Origin: Funneliformis mosseae
Lineage: Eukaryota; Glomeromycota; Glomeromycetes; Glomerales; Glomeraceae
Length of the DNA stretch: 23,392 nucleotides
Assembly: GCA_910592005.1 (NCBI GenBank)
Contig: CAJVPP010001030.1
Span: forward strand, 1-23,392
Direction: 5' to 3'
Positions 9,731 to 19,116 of the stretch are shown one piece after another. Each line of letters opens with the position of its first letter. Position 1 is the first letter of the stretch. Both the position numbers and the translations under genes were made by a program. The notes under the pieces are model-generated. The model was given only the letters and a program-made list of their open reading frames with translations, did no database searches and was not told the origin of the DNA.

Positions 9731-11340
9731 GAAGAAGATAAGGGGGATGGAAACGGAGATAGGGATGGAAGGGAACTGGAATCTACATCCATAACCAAAT
9801 CATCCGAATCATTTAAGCTAATTTTGATACGAGGATACTTCGAATCTATATTATTGGAACTTAATAATATTCGAGAGGATGATAACATTAAATCGACATG
9901 GATGTCTTTGAAGGGTAGAAAAAATAGTTTAAGTTCTAAAATTACTTGACGAATATTTGGTCTTTCAACTGGTTCAAGTTGCCAGCATTCTATTTATAAA
10001 AATAAATTAAATTTATTTGAAAATAATAAGTTTATAAAAGAGGATTATACTTACTTTCATAAAGCTCAACATATTTGGAATTTGTATTTAGAATAGGTTT
10101 CTCTCTTTTACCATTGAAAATATCTATTAGAGTAATTTCTTCAGTATCGAAAGGTGGTGAACGACTTGTTAATTCCCAGAATAATACGCCTAAACTATAT
10201 ATATCATATTGTTTTCTTAATTTATTATTAATATTATAAAAATTAAGATTATTAAAAGTGATAGGATCCATATAAGGAGCTACACCAATCAAATTTTCAG
10301 TGTAGTGTACTGATTCTTCTAATCTACGTGAAATTCCAAAATCTGCCAGTTTAATTGAATGTTGATGCACTAATATATTGTTCGAATGCTATGACATTTT
10401 ATAATTAACAATAGCGTAGGAATTATAATAGATCATGAAGTAAATTAACTTACAAGATCCCGGTGTATAATTTCGTTATCGTGCAAATATAAAATTGTAT
10501 TTGCAATTTCTTTAGCGAATTTTAGTTGATCCTTCCATTTAAAGGTGCTAGAATTTTCCTTTAAATATTGTCTTAATGTTCCACCATTTGCATATTCAAG
10601 AATAAGTGAATAGTTTGTTTTTTTAGTAATTTCGACTAAAAACCTCAAAAAAATTAAATGACATTAATACTAAAAAATTTTGTATTTAGCAAAAATTGTT
10701 TAATTATTATTGTACCTTCATTTTTTGTAATTCCCCGAAATTTAATAATATTAGGATGAGAATGAACTTTCCTCATTATTTCAATCTAAATAATAAATAT
10801 AAATGTTTTTGTTAATAGAAATAGATAAATAATTTAATAACATACCTCATTAATAATTTCTTTCATATTTAAAATATTATGAAATTTTTTAATTACAAAA
10901 ACTTCATTTTTCCAATTTACAGTGAATACTGAAGTAGTTGATCCAGAACAAATTTCGGTTACATACTTAAAATCCGTATGATCATAAAATGTAATTTCTT
11001 TAGTTTCAATGGATTTTTTTAGCCATTCAGAAAATAATTTATCTTCTACAATAAAAATTAATTTTTAAAAAAAAAATTAAAAATAATATTTATTACCGAT
11101 TTGCAAAAGTAAGTACCTTTTTTTGATGCAACACAGATTTCTGATTCAGCCTCATTTGTCATTATATTCGATGTTATCTCATTCATAATTTTGTTTATTT
11201 CTGGATCTAAAGGTTTTTTCATTTCTTTAAAAATTTTATTAATACGATCTAATTCTAAATTAGTCAATTTGATAGCTGTAGCTTTTTCACTATCAGCTAA
11301 AATAACATCCTCTTGAATAATATCTTGTAAAATCGAAGTC
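9652..11340 (-). CDS. TKL protein kinase B, catalytic motifs intact
   Basis: Exons: the 3' part of 11654-11117, then 11045-10846, 10785-10716, 10635-10454, 10388-10055, and 9989 onward to a stop at 9652. Introns are 57-80 nt with GT...AG ends, and phases agree throughout. The kinase domain shows a glycine-loop remnant (SGSTTS), the lysine in VFVIKKF, a helix-C Glu in INEIEIM, HRDLHSNN, ADFG, and the terminal CWQLEPVERPNIRQV with its conserved Arg. APE is replaced by MDP, as in its neighbour C. It should be a cytosolic Ser/Thr or dual-specificity kinase. The C-terminal tail is Ser/Pro-rich and runs out of frame at about 9731, where the frame of the next module takes over; this suggests a frameshift inside one longer gene. 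No start codon of its own is evident, because the exon upstream belongs to the repeat linker. Confidence 0.72.
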
Positions 11341-11654
11341 GATCATTATTAGTAGTATAAATTTTAGGATCCAAAAGCGATATGGCTTTCCTAATAGTAA
11401 AAGCTATAAAAAAATATGGCGGATCAGTAATATCAATAGCTATTAATTTCTCTTCCTCAGTTAAAGTATTATCCTTCTGAATAATATCTCGTAAAAGTTG
11501 AGCTCTATCATCTGTAATTTTGAACGCTTTAGTGTCTAGAAATGATATTGCTTTTCTCAATAACTTCATAAATAATTTTAATCCGATCAAATTTTAAATT
11601 AAAAATTTTAGATCCAATAATAATTTGAGCATCGATATTTGAAAAATCGATTTT
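11117..11654 (-). pseudogene. Linker exon between kinases C and B, two frame changes
   Basis: This 538-nt exon lies between a GT-AG intron ending at 11655 and the donor at 11116 (AG|GTACTT). It starts in phase 0 and ends in phase 1, fitting both neighbours. It encodes charged helical repeats (LLRDIIQKD, ILQDIIQED, TEEEKLIAI). The frame changes by +1 near 11555, in an AAAA tract, and by -1 near 11343, so the two cancel overall, but each shifted path hits a stop quickly if followed alone. Either the exon is decaying or the sequence has indel errors. No known domain is recognised. Confidence 0.55.
11203..11610 (-). repeat. 165-bp tandem coding repeat, about 2.4 copies
   Basis: Corresponding points recur at a fixed period: gatattgcttttc at 11544 against gatatggctttcc at 11379 (165 bp), and ggatcc at 11367 against ggatct at 11203 (164 bp). 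The one missing base in the second interval is the frameshift seen in translation near 11343. Each unit encodes about 55 residues of the form DRI-K-I...S-LD...DR--LL-DIIQ-D...EK--AI. Units have diverged strongly, so this is an old duplication. Confidence 0.7.
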
Positions 11655-11733
11655 CTATTAAAATAAAAATAAAAAATAATAATACATTATAATCAGGAGA
11701 AAGATATCAAATCAAAATCAAAATTATATTTAC

Positions 11734-13393
11734 CTGACTTAAACCTTGCATAATAATTTTATTAAAGGGAGGGATATATAAATTTCTGCTGTTAGAACTG
11801 TTATTCTTATTAAATGTGTACCCATTTAAGTCTATAATATATAAGTTATAAATTAATGAACAATGAAGTATATTTATTATTTTTTTTTTTTTTTTTTGTA
11901 TATTAGTATATGTATTTACCGTCTGGAACTACAAAATTATTTTCTTCATTAATAATCATTTCTTCATGCAATTGATTTTCGTCAATTTCCATATTATCAT
12001 TATCAAATTTTATATCATAAGTATTTTCCGTAGAAATATTATTAAGTTCTAAAATTACTTGACGAATATTTGGTCTTTTATCAGAATTATTATGCCAGCA
12101 TTCTATTGAAATAAATAAATGGTTATATTGTGATATTAAATAAATAAAATTTAATTAAAAATGTTTATAATCACTTTCATAGAGTTCAACAAATTTAGAA
12201 TTTGTGTTTGGAATAGGTTTCTCCCTTTTACCAATGAAAATATCTAAAATATTAAGATTCTCAGTATCGAAAGGTGGTGAGCGACTTGTTAATTCCCAGA
12301 ATAATACACCTAAGCTATATATATCACACTTTTTTGTTAATTTATGACTATCAAGATGATCCTTATTAAGAGAAATAGGGTCCAGATAAGCAAGCACACC
12401 AATCAAATTTTTAGTATAATGTACTGATCCTTCTAATCTACGTGAAATTCCAAAATCTGCAAGTTTAATTGTATGTTGATGCACTAATATATTGTTAGAA
12501 TGCTAAAATAAAAAATTTTATAATTAATAAAAGAATAGTAATTATGATAAATTTTTAAGTAAATTAAGCTTACAAGGTCCCGGTGTATAATTCCATTATC
12601 GTGCAAATACGAAATTGCATCGGCAATTTCCTTGGCAAATTTTAATTGGTCCTTCCATTTAAAGGTGCTAAAATTTTTTTTTAAATAAGTTCTCAATGTC
12701 CCACTATCTGCATATTCAAGAACAAGTGAATAGTTTGTTCTTTTATCAAATTTAACTAAAAAAAGAAAATAAAAGATATTAATGCAAAAAACAATACTAA
12801 TCATGTAACTTGACGAATTACGCTTAAATAGTACCGGATGAATATATTGTAATTCCCCAAAATTTAATAATATTAGGATGAGAATTAACTTTTTTCATTA
12901 ATTCAATATAAACAATAAATAATGTGCAAGTTTAAGAATATTAATGATTAAAAGTCAATGTAAAAGATTTTCATAATACCTCATTGACAATTTCTTTCAT
13001 ACTTGTAATTTTGTTGAATTTTTTAATTGCAAATGTTTCATTTTTCAAAGTTACAGTAAAAACTGAAGCGGATGCTCCAGAGCCAACTTCAGATTCATTT
13101 TTAAAATCCGTATGAGTATATAAAGTAATTTCTTTATTGTCAATTGATTCTTTAAACCATTCAGATAATAATTTAACCTCTAGATAAAAATTAATATTTG
13201 AATCAAGAAAAATTAAATAAATTATGATAAGATTAAGAGAAGATTTATACCTGCATCTTCTATTATTATTTTAAAATCTGATATAAAATATTAATATAAT
13301 TAAATTAAGTATTTTAATGTTATTATAATTCTAAGGAAAATTATCAAGTTGATTAAATATAGTTACCTTCAACGTCTTCATCATTATAATTAT
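11734..13393 (-). pseudogene. TKL protein kinase C, paralogue of B with a lost splice acceptor
   Basis: Exons inferred by alignment to kinase B: 13393-13367 and 13277-13251 (27 nt each), 13179-12980, 12907-12835, 12755-12574, 12502-12175, 12102-11920 and 11831-11734. Sizes of 200 and 182 nt equal those of B exactly. Motifs: GSGASASV glycine loop, FAIKKF lysine, VNE before IELM (helix C), HRDLHSNN, ADFG, CWHNNSDKRPNIRQV. The protein part would therefore be catalytic. The intron before the 73-nt exon ends in AT where B has AG (12909-12908), and the next usable AG would shift the frame. The donor after 12175 is also weak (GTGATT). The C-terminal exons lead straight into the linker of kinase B, so C and B look like one transcript. 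Confidence 0.68.
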
Positions 13394-13460
13394 CTAATAA
13401 ATGAAACTTTAGTTATACATTAAAAGTTTCTTATTTGTTATCATTTGTTATATTTCTTAC

Positions 13461-14648
13461 CTGCGTTATCAAATGCTGATTTTACCATTTCTCCATATTT
13501 ATCAGATTCGGCACAATCTCCAATAATACATCTATACCAAAATTTTAATTGCTTGTATAGTCCAGGTGATGTGGGCCTTCGGTCCGGATTAACATTTATA
13601 CATTTATTAACAAAATCCTTATAAATTTCGGGAGTTCCTTTTCCAAATTCTGGTCTAACCTTGTTTTCAAATAGACATTTTCCAATCGAAAATTCAATCA
13701 TAACCATACCAAAGTTATAGATATCAGAAGCTAAAGAATATGATTCTCCCTTCATAATTTCAGGGGAAATATATGGCATTAATTCCAATAATTTATTATT
13801 TGGTGCAATCGGATGCTTAATTGGTTGAGTTAGTTTAAAATTCGTAAAATAAATTTTTGAACTTTCACCTAGCATTATACTTCCACAATGGAAATTATTA
13901 TGACTATATCCTAACTCATGCAAATTCCTGAGAATTTTAGAGGTATCACGTAATATTTCAATTTTTTGTTTCCATGATAATTTCATTCATTCTCAAGTAA
14001 TGTACGCAAAGGTCTTTGATTTCCATAATGAATGACCATTATAAATTCTTGAGTTTCCGGATGTTTTAGATATTCCATAAAACTTTGATGATAAAGCAAC
14101 AACTGTGTTAAAGAACTCCCAATGATTTTTAATCTATAATGTAAGCAAGATATTAATATTAAATAAAATTCACATCAATTAAAAAAAGTCTATGACGAAT
14201 TATTCGAACCCGCAGCAAACAGTTAAAATGATGCAACTCGCTAAACTATAATTTGAACGACCTAAATTAGAAATCAAAATAGAAGCTATACCTCATTTAA
14301 ACAATCAGCTGATAAATTAAATTGTTTCAAGAAAACTTTTACAGGTTGTGGTTCATTTTTCAAACTTCCATTCTGCTCAAGGTAATTATCTCTACCATCC
14401 AACCATAACGCCAAATAAACTTTATCAAAGCCATCTTCATATAATTCTATGTTAGTAAATCTATCAAATGATATCCATTCAAGCCATCTTCCGCCATTCC
14501 TTGCTTTATACATAGCATCTTTGATGAAGTTATCGATACGAACATCTCCACTGGTCCAACTTTCACTTATTCGATATGGGGAGTCGCACTCTTTACATTG
14601 TTTTTCAATAAGTTCGTCGCAATATGAACATTTTCTGTTTTTAAGCAT
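13461..14648 (-). pseudogene. Cys-rich N-terminus + pseudokinase D (5' part of the multi-kinase gene)
   Basis: Exon 1 (14648-14292) starts with a true ATG: MLKNRKCSYC then CKEC (C-x2-C-x7-C-x2-C, possible zinc site), SWTSGDVRIDNFIKDA and WLEWISFDRFTNIELYEDGF. This is the usual N-terminus of Rhizophagus TKL kinases leading into the glycine loop, which is degenerate here. Exon 2 (14133-13461) carries the rest. The HRD region reads SHNNFHCGS and the DFG region reads TNF, so catalysis is not expected; SPE and NPDRRPT at the end are kept. One extra base at the exon 1/2 junction and one missing base near 13985 (GAATG for GAAATG) put the first 150 nt of exon 2 in another frame; the shifts cancel. 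The exon ends in phase 1 into two 27-nt exons and kinase C, a pseudokinase-kinase order as in JAKs (analogy only). Confidence 0.66.
14188..14262 (-). repeat. tRNA-derived SINE-like fragment in intron 1
   Basis: On the minus strand a GGTTCGAAT block (14210-14202) matches the pol III B box apart from its last two bases. TTTAGCGAGTTGC about 25 bases upstream resembles an A box with one base missing. A T-run follows (14187-14181). The flanks do not form an acceptor stem, so a working tRNA is unlikely. The host intron (14134-14291) is 158 nt against 57-90 nt for most neighbours, which fits an insertion. Confidence 0.38.
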
Positions 14649-15396
14649 AGTTTATAAGACAACGAATTTAGAATTACAATTTTAAGTAATTTATATTATT
14701 TATAATTTGTTTACTTAAACGCGCATAACCTTATTAGTCCGAAGTGTAACGAAGGACTATGTATGGTAACAAATATCAAATTTGATCTGCATATTATATT
14801 TTACTATCACAAAAAAAAAAATAAAAAAATTTAAATTTTTATTTGTACGACAATAAAAATTTTTTATTAATATTATCATAGGTAAATTTTTCTGAAGCAT
14901 TTTTTTTTTACCATTTCAAATATCAAAAGATAAAAGCAAACCATTAAATAACTAACATTTTTTAAATTGCTTTCATTGGTTTCACGAAAGACATAAAATA
15001 TATAAAATAGAAGCGGTATTTGCAGATCTATGTGTATTAAAAAATAAATTTACCCACCCATCATATCCGTAATTTTTTAGTAAAACATCAATTTTTATTT
15101 TTAACTATTAATATTTTATTACAATTGAGTACAATATAGTATACCACATACTTCAAGCGTACCCCACTCCCGGACTCCATTACTTTCTGTCTGTCTAAAT
15201 CACATTAAGGGTTTTGGTTATTATTAAGGTCATTATCAACAGGAGAGACCGTCCTCGGTAACACAAATTACACGGATTGACCAAAAATTTTTATCAAAAA
15301 CGCGATTTAATTGATTCAATTTAAGAAACTATGCGTTGATAACAAATTTATGTAATTTTGATCTAGTTTTTTTTTATTACAAATGCCAAATATTAT
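14649..15396. other. Upstream/intergenic region of the kinase block
   Basis: AT-rich, no coding frame recognised. It should contain the minus-strand promoter of the gene starting at 14648, but no specific motif can be defended. A 6-bp inverted repeat (tagtcc at 14735, ggacta at 14754) surrounds a 13-base loop. Confidence 0.5.
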
Positions 15397-15821
15397 TTAT
15401 TTAAATAAAAGAAAAATTACAATTCGAAAAAAAGATTTTTTTGCGCACTCCAATAAATCTTCGATTGTTATTACATCGTCTGTTGCTTTTTCTGCATCGT
15501 TAAAATCGTCTTCAATTGTATATTCACGATTTTTACCAACAGATTCATTTTCAAAAGAATCTCTTTTTAGGCTTATCAAACTTGTTTTTAATGCATCAAC
15601 GTTTCTTTTGACCTCATCTTGAAGGTATTCTAAACAAATAAGACTTTTATATTGGCATCTTTGCAAATAATAGTTATGATAACCTTGCTCGTATGCTAGA
15701 ATAATACCGTTAGTCAAATAGTTAGTACAATCGCAATATAAATAATCACATAGGATAGTAGTATTGTGTTTCCTGGAAGTGACGAAGCTCCTTGAAAGGT
15801 GATGATCTGTTATTTCATAAC
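15397..15821 (-). CDS. Unrecognised protein, last exon
   Basis: An open frame of about 140 codons begins just after TTTTGATAG, a good splice acceptor, and ends at the TAA at 15397. It has no Met at its start, so it reads as a 3' exon. The protein has a Cys/Tyr-rich half (YLYCDCTNY, QGYHNYYLQRCQYKSLICLE) and an acidic half (YTIEDDFNDAEKATDD). I cannot assign a family. A possible upstream piece on the same strand, around 15910-15990, reads FVYAKATAQAFSKYSIHL, but no clear donor links the two. The opposite strand also has a short open frame, which looks like a shadow. Confidence 0.42.
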
Positions 15822-15839
15822 CTATCAAAAGCAAAATAT

Positions 15840-16300
15840 AATTGTTAATATCATGAAATGAAGATTTAATTGAAGAATACTGAATTCAGGCTTGATATAT
15901 CCTTATAAAAGATGTATAGAGTATTTTGAAAAAGCTTGCGCAGTTGCTTTAGCATATACGAATAGTTTACTGAATTCACAAAGATTTGTCAAAAAACGTT
16001 TTCTTCTCGATATTGAAAAATAAAACGAGCTTCTTTCTGTAATTGTTGGGTTATAAGAAATTTAGAGGTGCGCTATCAAATAATAAAATGAACAATTTCT
16101 ACTTAAAGAAGCAAGATTGTTAGTAATCATATCAAACATTGAATGATTGGTTTCCATCCAGTAAAAATATCAGAGAAAACTTTAATAGAATCCGTTTATA
16201 GTTCCTTCTCACTCTAGCAACATATACAGGACAAACATTATAAGATAAAGCAAAAAACTATTGAATAATTTTTTTGTATATTTCATACATTTATATTATA
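15840..16300. other. Intergenic, possible eroded exon
   Basis: Minus-strand frames near 15910-16060 look protein-like for short stretches (SSFYFSISRRKRFLTN, AKATAQAFSKYS) but are broken by stops. They may be earlier exons or a relic of the gene at 15397-15821. Nothing else is visible. Confidence 0.35.
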
Positions 16301-16317
16301 ATAAAGTTTTATACATT

Positions 16318-16915
16318 TTAAATTGATTCTTCAAAATATTTTTTTGCTATTTCTGATATAGTTTGAGCTAATACAACTAAAATTAAATATATTAGGTTAA
16401 AATAATTTTCAAAATCTCTATATCTTTTTAATAAAAATTTCAATACTGAAAAAGCTGTTTTAATAGTATTGAAATCTGATGAAAAAGAAGGCAAATAAAG
16501 CACTTTACCACAAATAACTTCTATTGCTGTAACTAAATCTTCATCATAATGTATACTATAACTAATACATTATGTTTAACAGAATAAGGATTCATTTAGA
16601 ATAATTATTTTAGATAAAATAATTAATAAAATTATTAACAAAAAAAAATTTTCAGAAAATAATATATATATAATTTTTTACCAATTGTGTCAAACAAAAG
16701 TCTGAAACATTTTTTTATTATAGCTTTCATTCATAATATCAATAGTAATAAAACTTTTCAAAGATAATGCAAGCAAAATAGTATAGTATTTTCCTCTAAC
16801 AAAAATAACACATTTTTTTGCTTTAGTATTAATATAAAAGTAGCTATATAATCTGATAAGTATTTTTTCATTTTTAGCTATTTTATCAACAAAAATTAAT
16901 TTGTTCAGAAGTATA
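16318..16915 (-). pseudogene. DDE_3-type transposase, C-terminal relic
   Basis: From high to low coordinates: YTSEQINF, then AKKCVIFVRGKYYTILLALS and ITIDIMNESYNKKMFQTFV, then IHYDEDLVTAIEVICGKVLY and LPSFSSDFNTIKTAFSVL, ending ...KKYFEESI at 16318. This order matches the catalytic half of DDE_3 (IS630/Tc1-like) transposases common in fungi, in which the last block is usually LPPYSPDFNPIE. The second Asp region (DNxxIHH) has been mutated and the final Glu is Lys. Several stops and frame breaks. The N-terminal half is not found. Confidence 0.7.
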
Positions 16916-16919
16916 ATTT

Positions 16920-17280
16920 ATCCAATATTATACAAGTAAATCTATGTAATATTTACTTTTTTCTTTAGCAACTTTTTGTATTTATATCACAAAATTGAAG
17001 ATATGCCATAATATTAGTATAAAACTAATTTTTCTATTTTTTATTCTAATTTTTATACTAATTTATTAAGATATCAATCTACAACTACAGTATAAAAAAA
17101 AAAATTAAGAAATAAAAAGATAAAGATCTTAGCCAAATTAAGTCTGATCTGAACTATTTAAAAGAATATAATTATCAAATAAGTAAGTATATAATTTTTT
17201 TTTGTATTACTAAATTTTTTTATTTCCTTCTTTCAATATCTTTAATTTTTTAAAATAACTCTTAAAATCAATTAATTAGA
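16920..17280. other. AT-rich filler between two transposon relics
   Basis: Mostly A and T with poly-A/T runs. No reading frame, RNA gene or repeat boundary can be supported. Confidence 0.5.
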
Positions 17281-17284
17281 AACA

Positions 17285-17690
17285 ATGACCTCTAACAAAA
17301 AATTAATGTTAAGTGATGTTAAAATTATAAAATCAGAATATTTAAAAGGCTAGAGAAATCTATCAACATATTGAAATTTCTCTTACTACTATATATAATA
17401 ATCTTATTAAACTTTATGAGTTCAGAATGATTTAGTATGTAGAAAAAAATGATCACTCAAAAAGATTATTGCTAATACATCAAGAACATTGGCCTAATTT
17501 ATTCATTAGGACTCTTTTATTTTAATAAGAATTCTATCAATAAAGTTATTATCAAAAGATATAAATATATCATATAAGACAGTAAGAAAGTATTTAGCTA
17601 AAATTAAATATCAAAAAGATCTTTTAAAAGTAATACTAATGCTGGCTGCAAACTATAAGTGTAAACAATGTTAGCTTAATATTCATAAAT
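17285..17690 (+). pseudogene. Tc1-like transposase, N-terminal DNA-binding relic
   Basis: Starts MTSNKKLMLSDVKIIKSEYL. It then shows a first helix-turn-helix (REIYQHIEISLTTIYNNLIK, in a shifted frame) and further on LLLIHQEHWPNLFIRTLLF and SYKTVRKYLAKIKYQKDL, the second Tc1-type helix-turn-helix. Multiple stops and at least two frame changes. The catalytic half does not follow: beyond 17700 similarity fades. It lies head-to-head with the DDE_3 relic and belongs to a different group, so they are not one element. Confidence 0.55.
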
Positions 17691-17699
17691 TAAAATAAT

Positions 17700-18635
17700 T
17701 AATTTTTAATTCGATCTGTTGAATTAAATATAAGACTTTATTATAATCATACCTATATGAAGATACAATATAAGGTAATAATAAATAAATTTATAAGATT
17801 TCTTTATTAAACTCCTTGTTTATCCTAAAACCTTAATTTAAGTTACTTTTCAATTTAAAGGAAAATACAAGATATTTATATAAAATAAAATACTATAAAA
17901 CATAATATAATAAATATAATATAAAAAATAAAATAAATAAATAAGATAAATATAAATACCCTATTAATTAAGATATAATTAACAAGTATATTAATTATAA
18001 TAATTATAATTAATTTATCTGATATATTAAATAGATCAATGATGATTTCTTTAGCAACTTGATATAATTTATTCTCTTTATCAACTCTATTAATCATTTT
18101 AATTATATAACTAATTAAAGCATAGTTAAGGATCACAATTTCAATCCTTTCCTTCTAAATTTAAAATTTCTGCCTAAATATTTATAGTTTTATTAATTAA
18201 AGACCAGTAGAATTGACTTAGAAATATATAAATTTTCCTTAATAATATATGTCTTGATTGTTAAATTTAATTTATACCTAATATTTTATAAAGGTAATAT
18301 ATACGAATTGAGATAAAACTATAATATTTGATAACTAGTTCTCTCAATTAACTTTATTATACTAGTAAAGAAGTTTCTGTTTCCAAATTTTTCCCAAATA
18401 ATAAATATTAACTAAAGTAAGAGTCTAATTCTTTATTCATGTAGCTCTTAGTAACATTTGATAAGTTGTCTAAAATTTCTTTTGTAAATCTATTCTAATT
18501 AAATATAAAGGAAAAGAAGAAATTATTTTTAAGGGCAAAGTTTTATTAAAATTTTCAATAAAAAATAATATTATTTTTGTAAAATTATAATAAATAATAA
18601 AATAAAAATAAAAATAAAAAAATAAAAGAGAATCT
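17700..18635. other. AT-rich transposon debris
   Basis: Very AT-rich. On the minus strand at about 18015-18140 a short open piece reads NYALISYIIKMINRVDKENK and QVAKEIIID, which could be the linker between integrase core and C-terminal domain of another gypsy copy, but the match is weak. A 3' LTR of the gypsy remnant would be expected in this interval; I cannot define it. Confidence 0.35.
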
Positions 18636-18639
18636 AATC

Positions 18640-19116
18640 TTAAAAAGAAGGGTTTTTATATATATTCAAAAAATTTTCATTTACTGAAATACAAAGTATA
18701 TGACCATTTAGTTCTCTTATCTTATAAGAACTATTTAATAAGATTTGATGGATATAATACAGTTCTTTTTATTTTTAATCTAATTTTTCAGAATGGAATT
18801 TATCTTTTGCTGCTTAAAAATACAAAATCTTATCTCCAATTTTATATGAAACAGAGATCTTTATATTTTTGTCATAGTATTACTTTTGTTATTATTATAC
18901 AAATTGTATTTGTACTTTTGTATCTAATTGTATTATAAGTATTTGTTAATAAAATTATCATTTCTTTCTTATAAGGTAAAATTCTAGTTAGTACAAAAGT
19001 TATTAGAATAATCAGAATTATCAATAGAAAACGTTATATTTTAGTTATAAACTAAATAAAAAGGTTAATTTTTATAGTTAATTATTTGCTTATATGATAA
19101 GTAAATATAGAAGATT
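18640..19116 (-). pseudogene. Ty3/gypsy integrase, C-terminal part
   Basis: On the minus strand from 19116: YLSYKQ, PFYLVYN, then FSIDNSD, matching the end of the integrase core (family form TYRT...PFYLVYGR...PID). After about 150 degenerate bases come DKNIKISVSYKIGDKILYF, AAKDKFHSEKLD, ELYYIHQILLNSSYKIRELN and LNIYKN, which is the GPY/F-like C-terminal module. Stops occupy expected Trp or Lys positions. It continues the integrase core that ends at 20394, with the Tc1 element between them. Confidence 0.72.

Noticed and set aside
9264..9732. Two plus-strand open frames
   Set aside because: Antisense of the helical domain of the pseudokinase gene, whose coding sense is clear.
14188..14262. Functional tRNA gene
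   Set aside because: B box is good, but no acceptor or T stem forms and the A box lacks a base.
14449..14685. Plus-strand open frame of 78 codons
   Set aside because: Antisense of the Cys-rich exon 1 of the kinase gene.
14735..14759. Operator-like palindrome upstream of the kinase gene
   Set aside because: Only 6 bp of stem around a 13-base loop; expected by chance at this scale.
16318..17690. A single transposon formed by the two neighbouring relics
   Set aside because: They are on opposite strands and belong to different transposase groups.
17876..18136. 86-codon minus-strand open frame
   Set aside because: Mostly Ile/Phe/Tyr from AT runs; only its first 40 residues faintly resemble a gypsy integrase linker. 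Not a gene.
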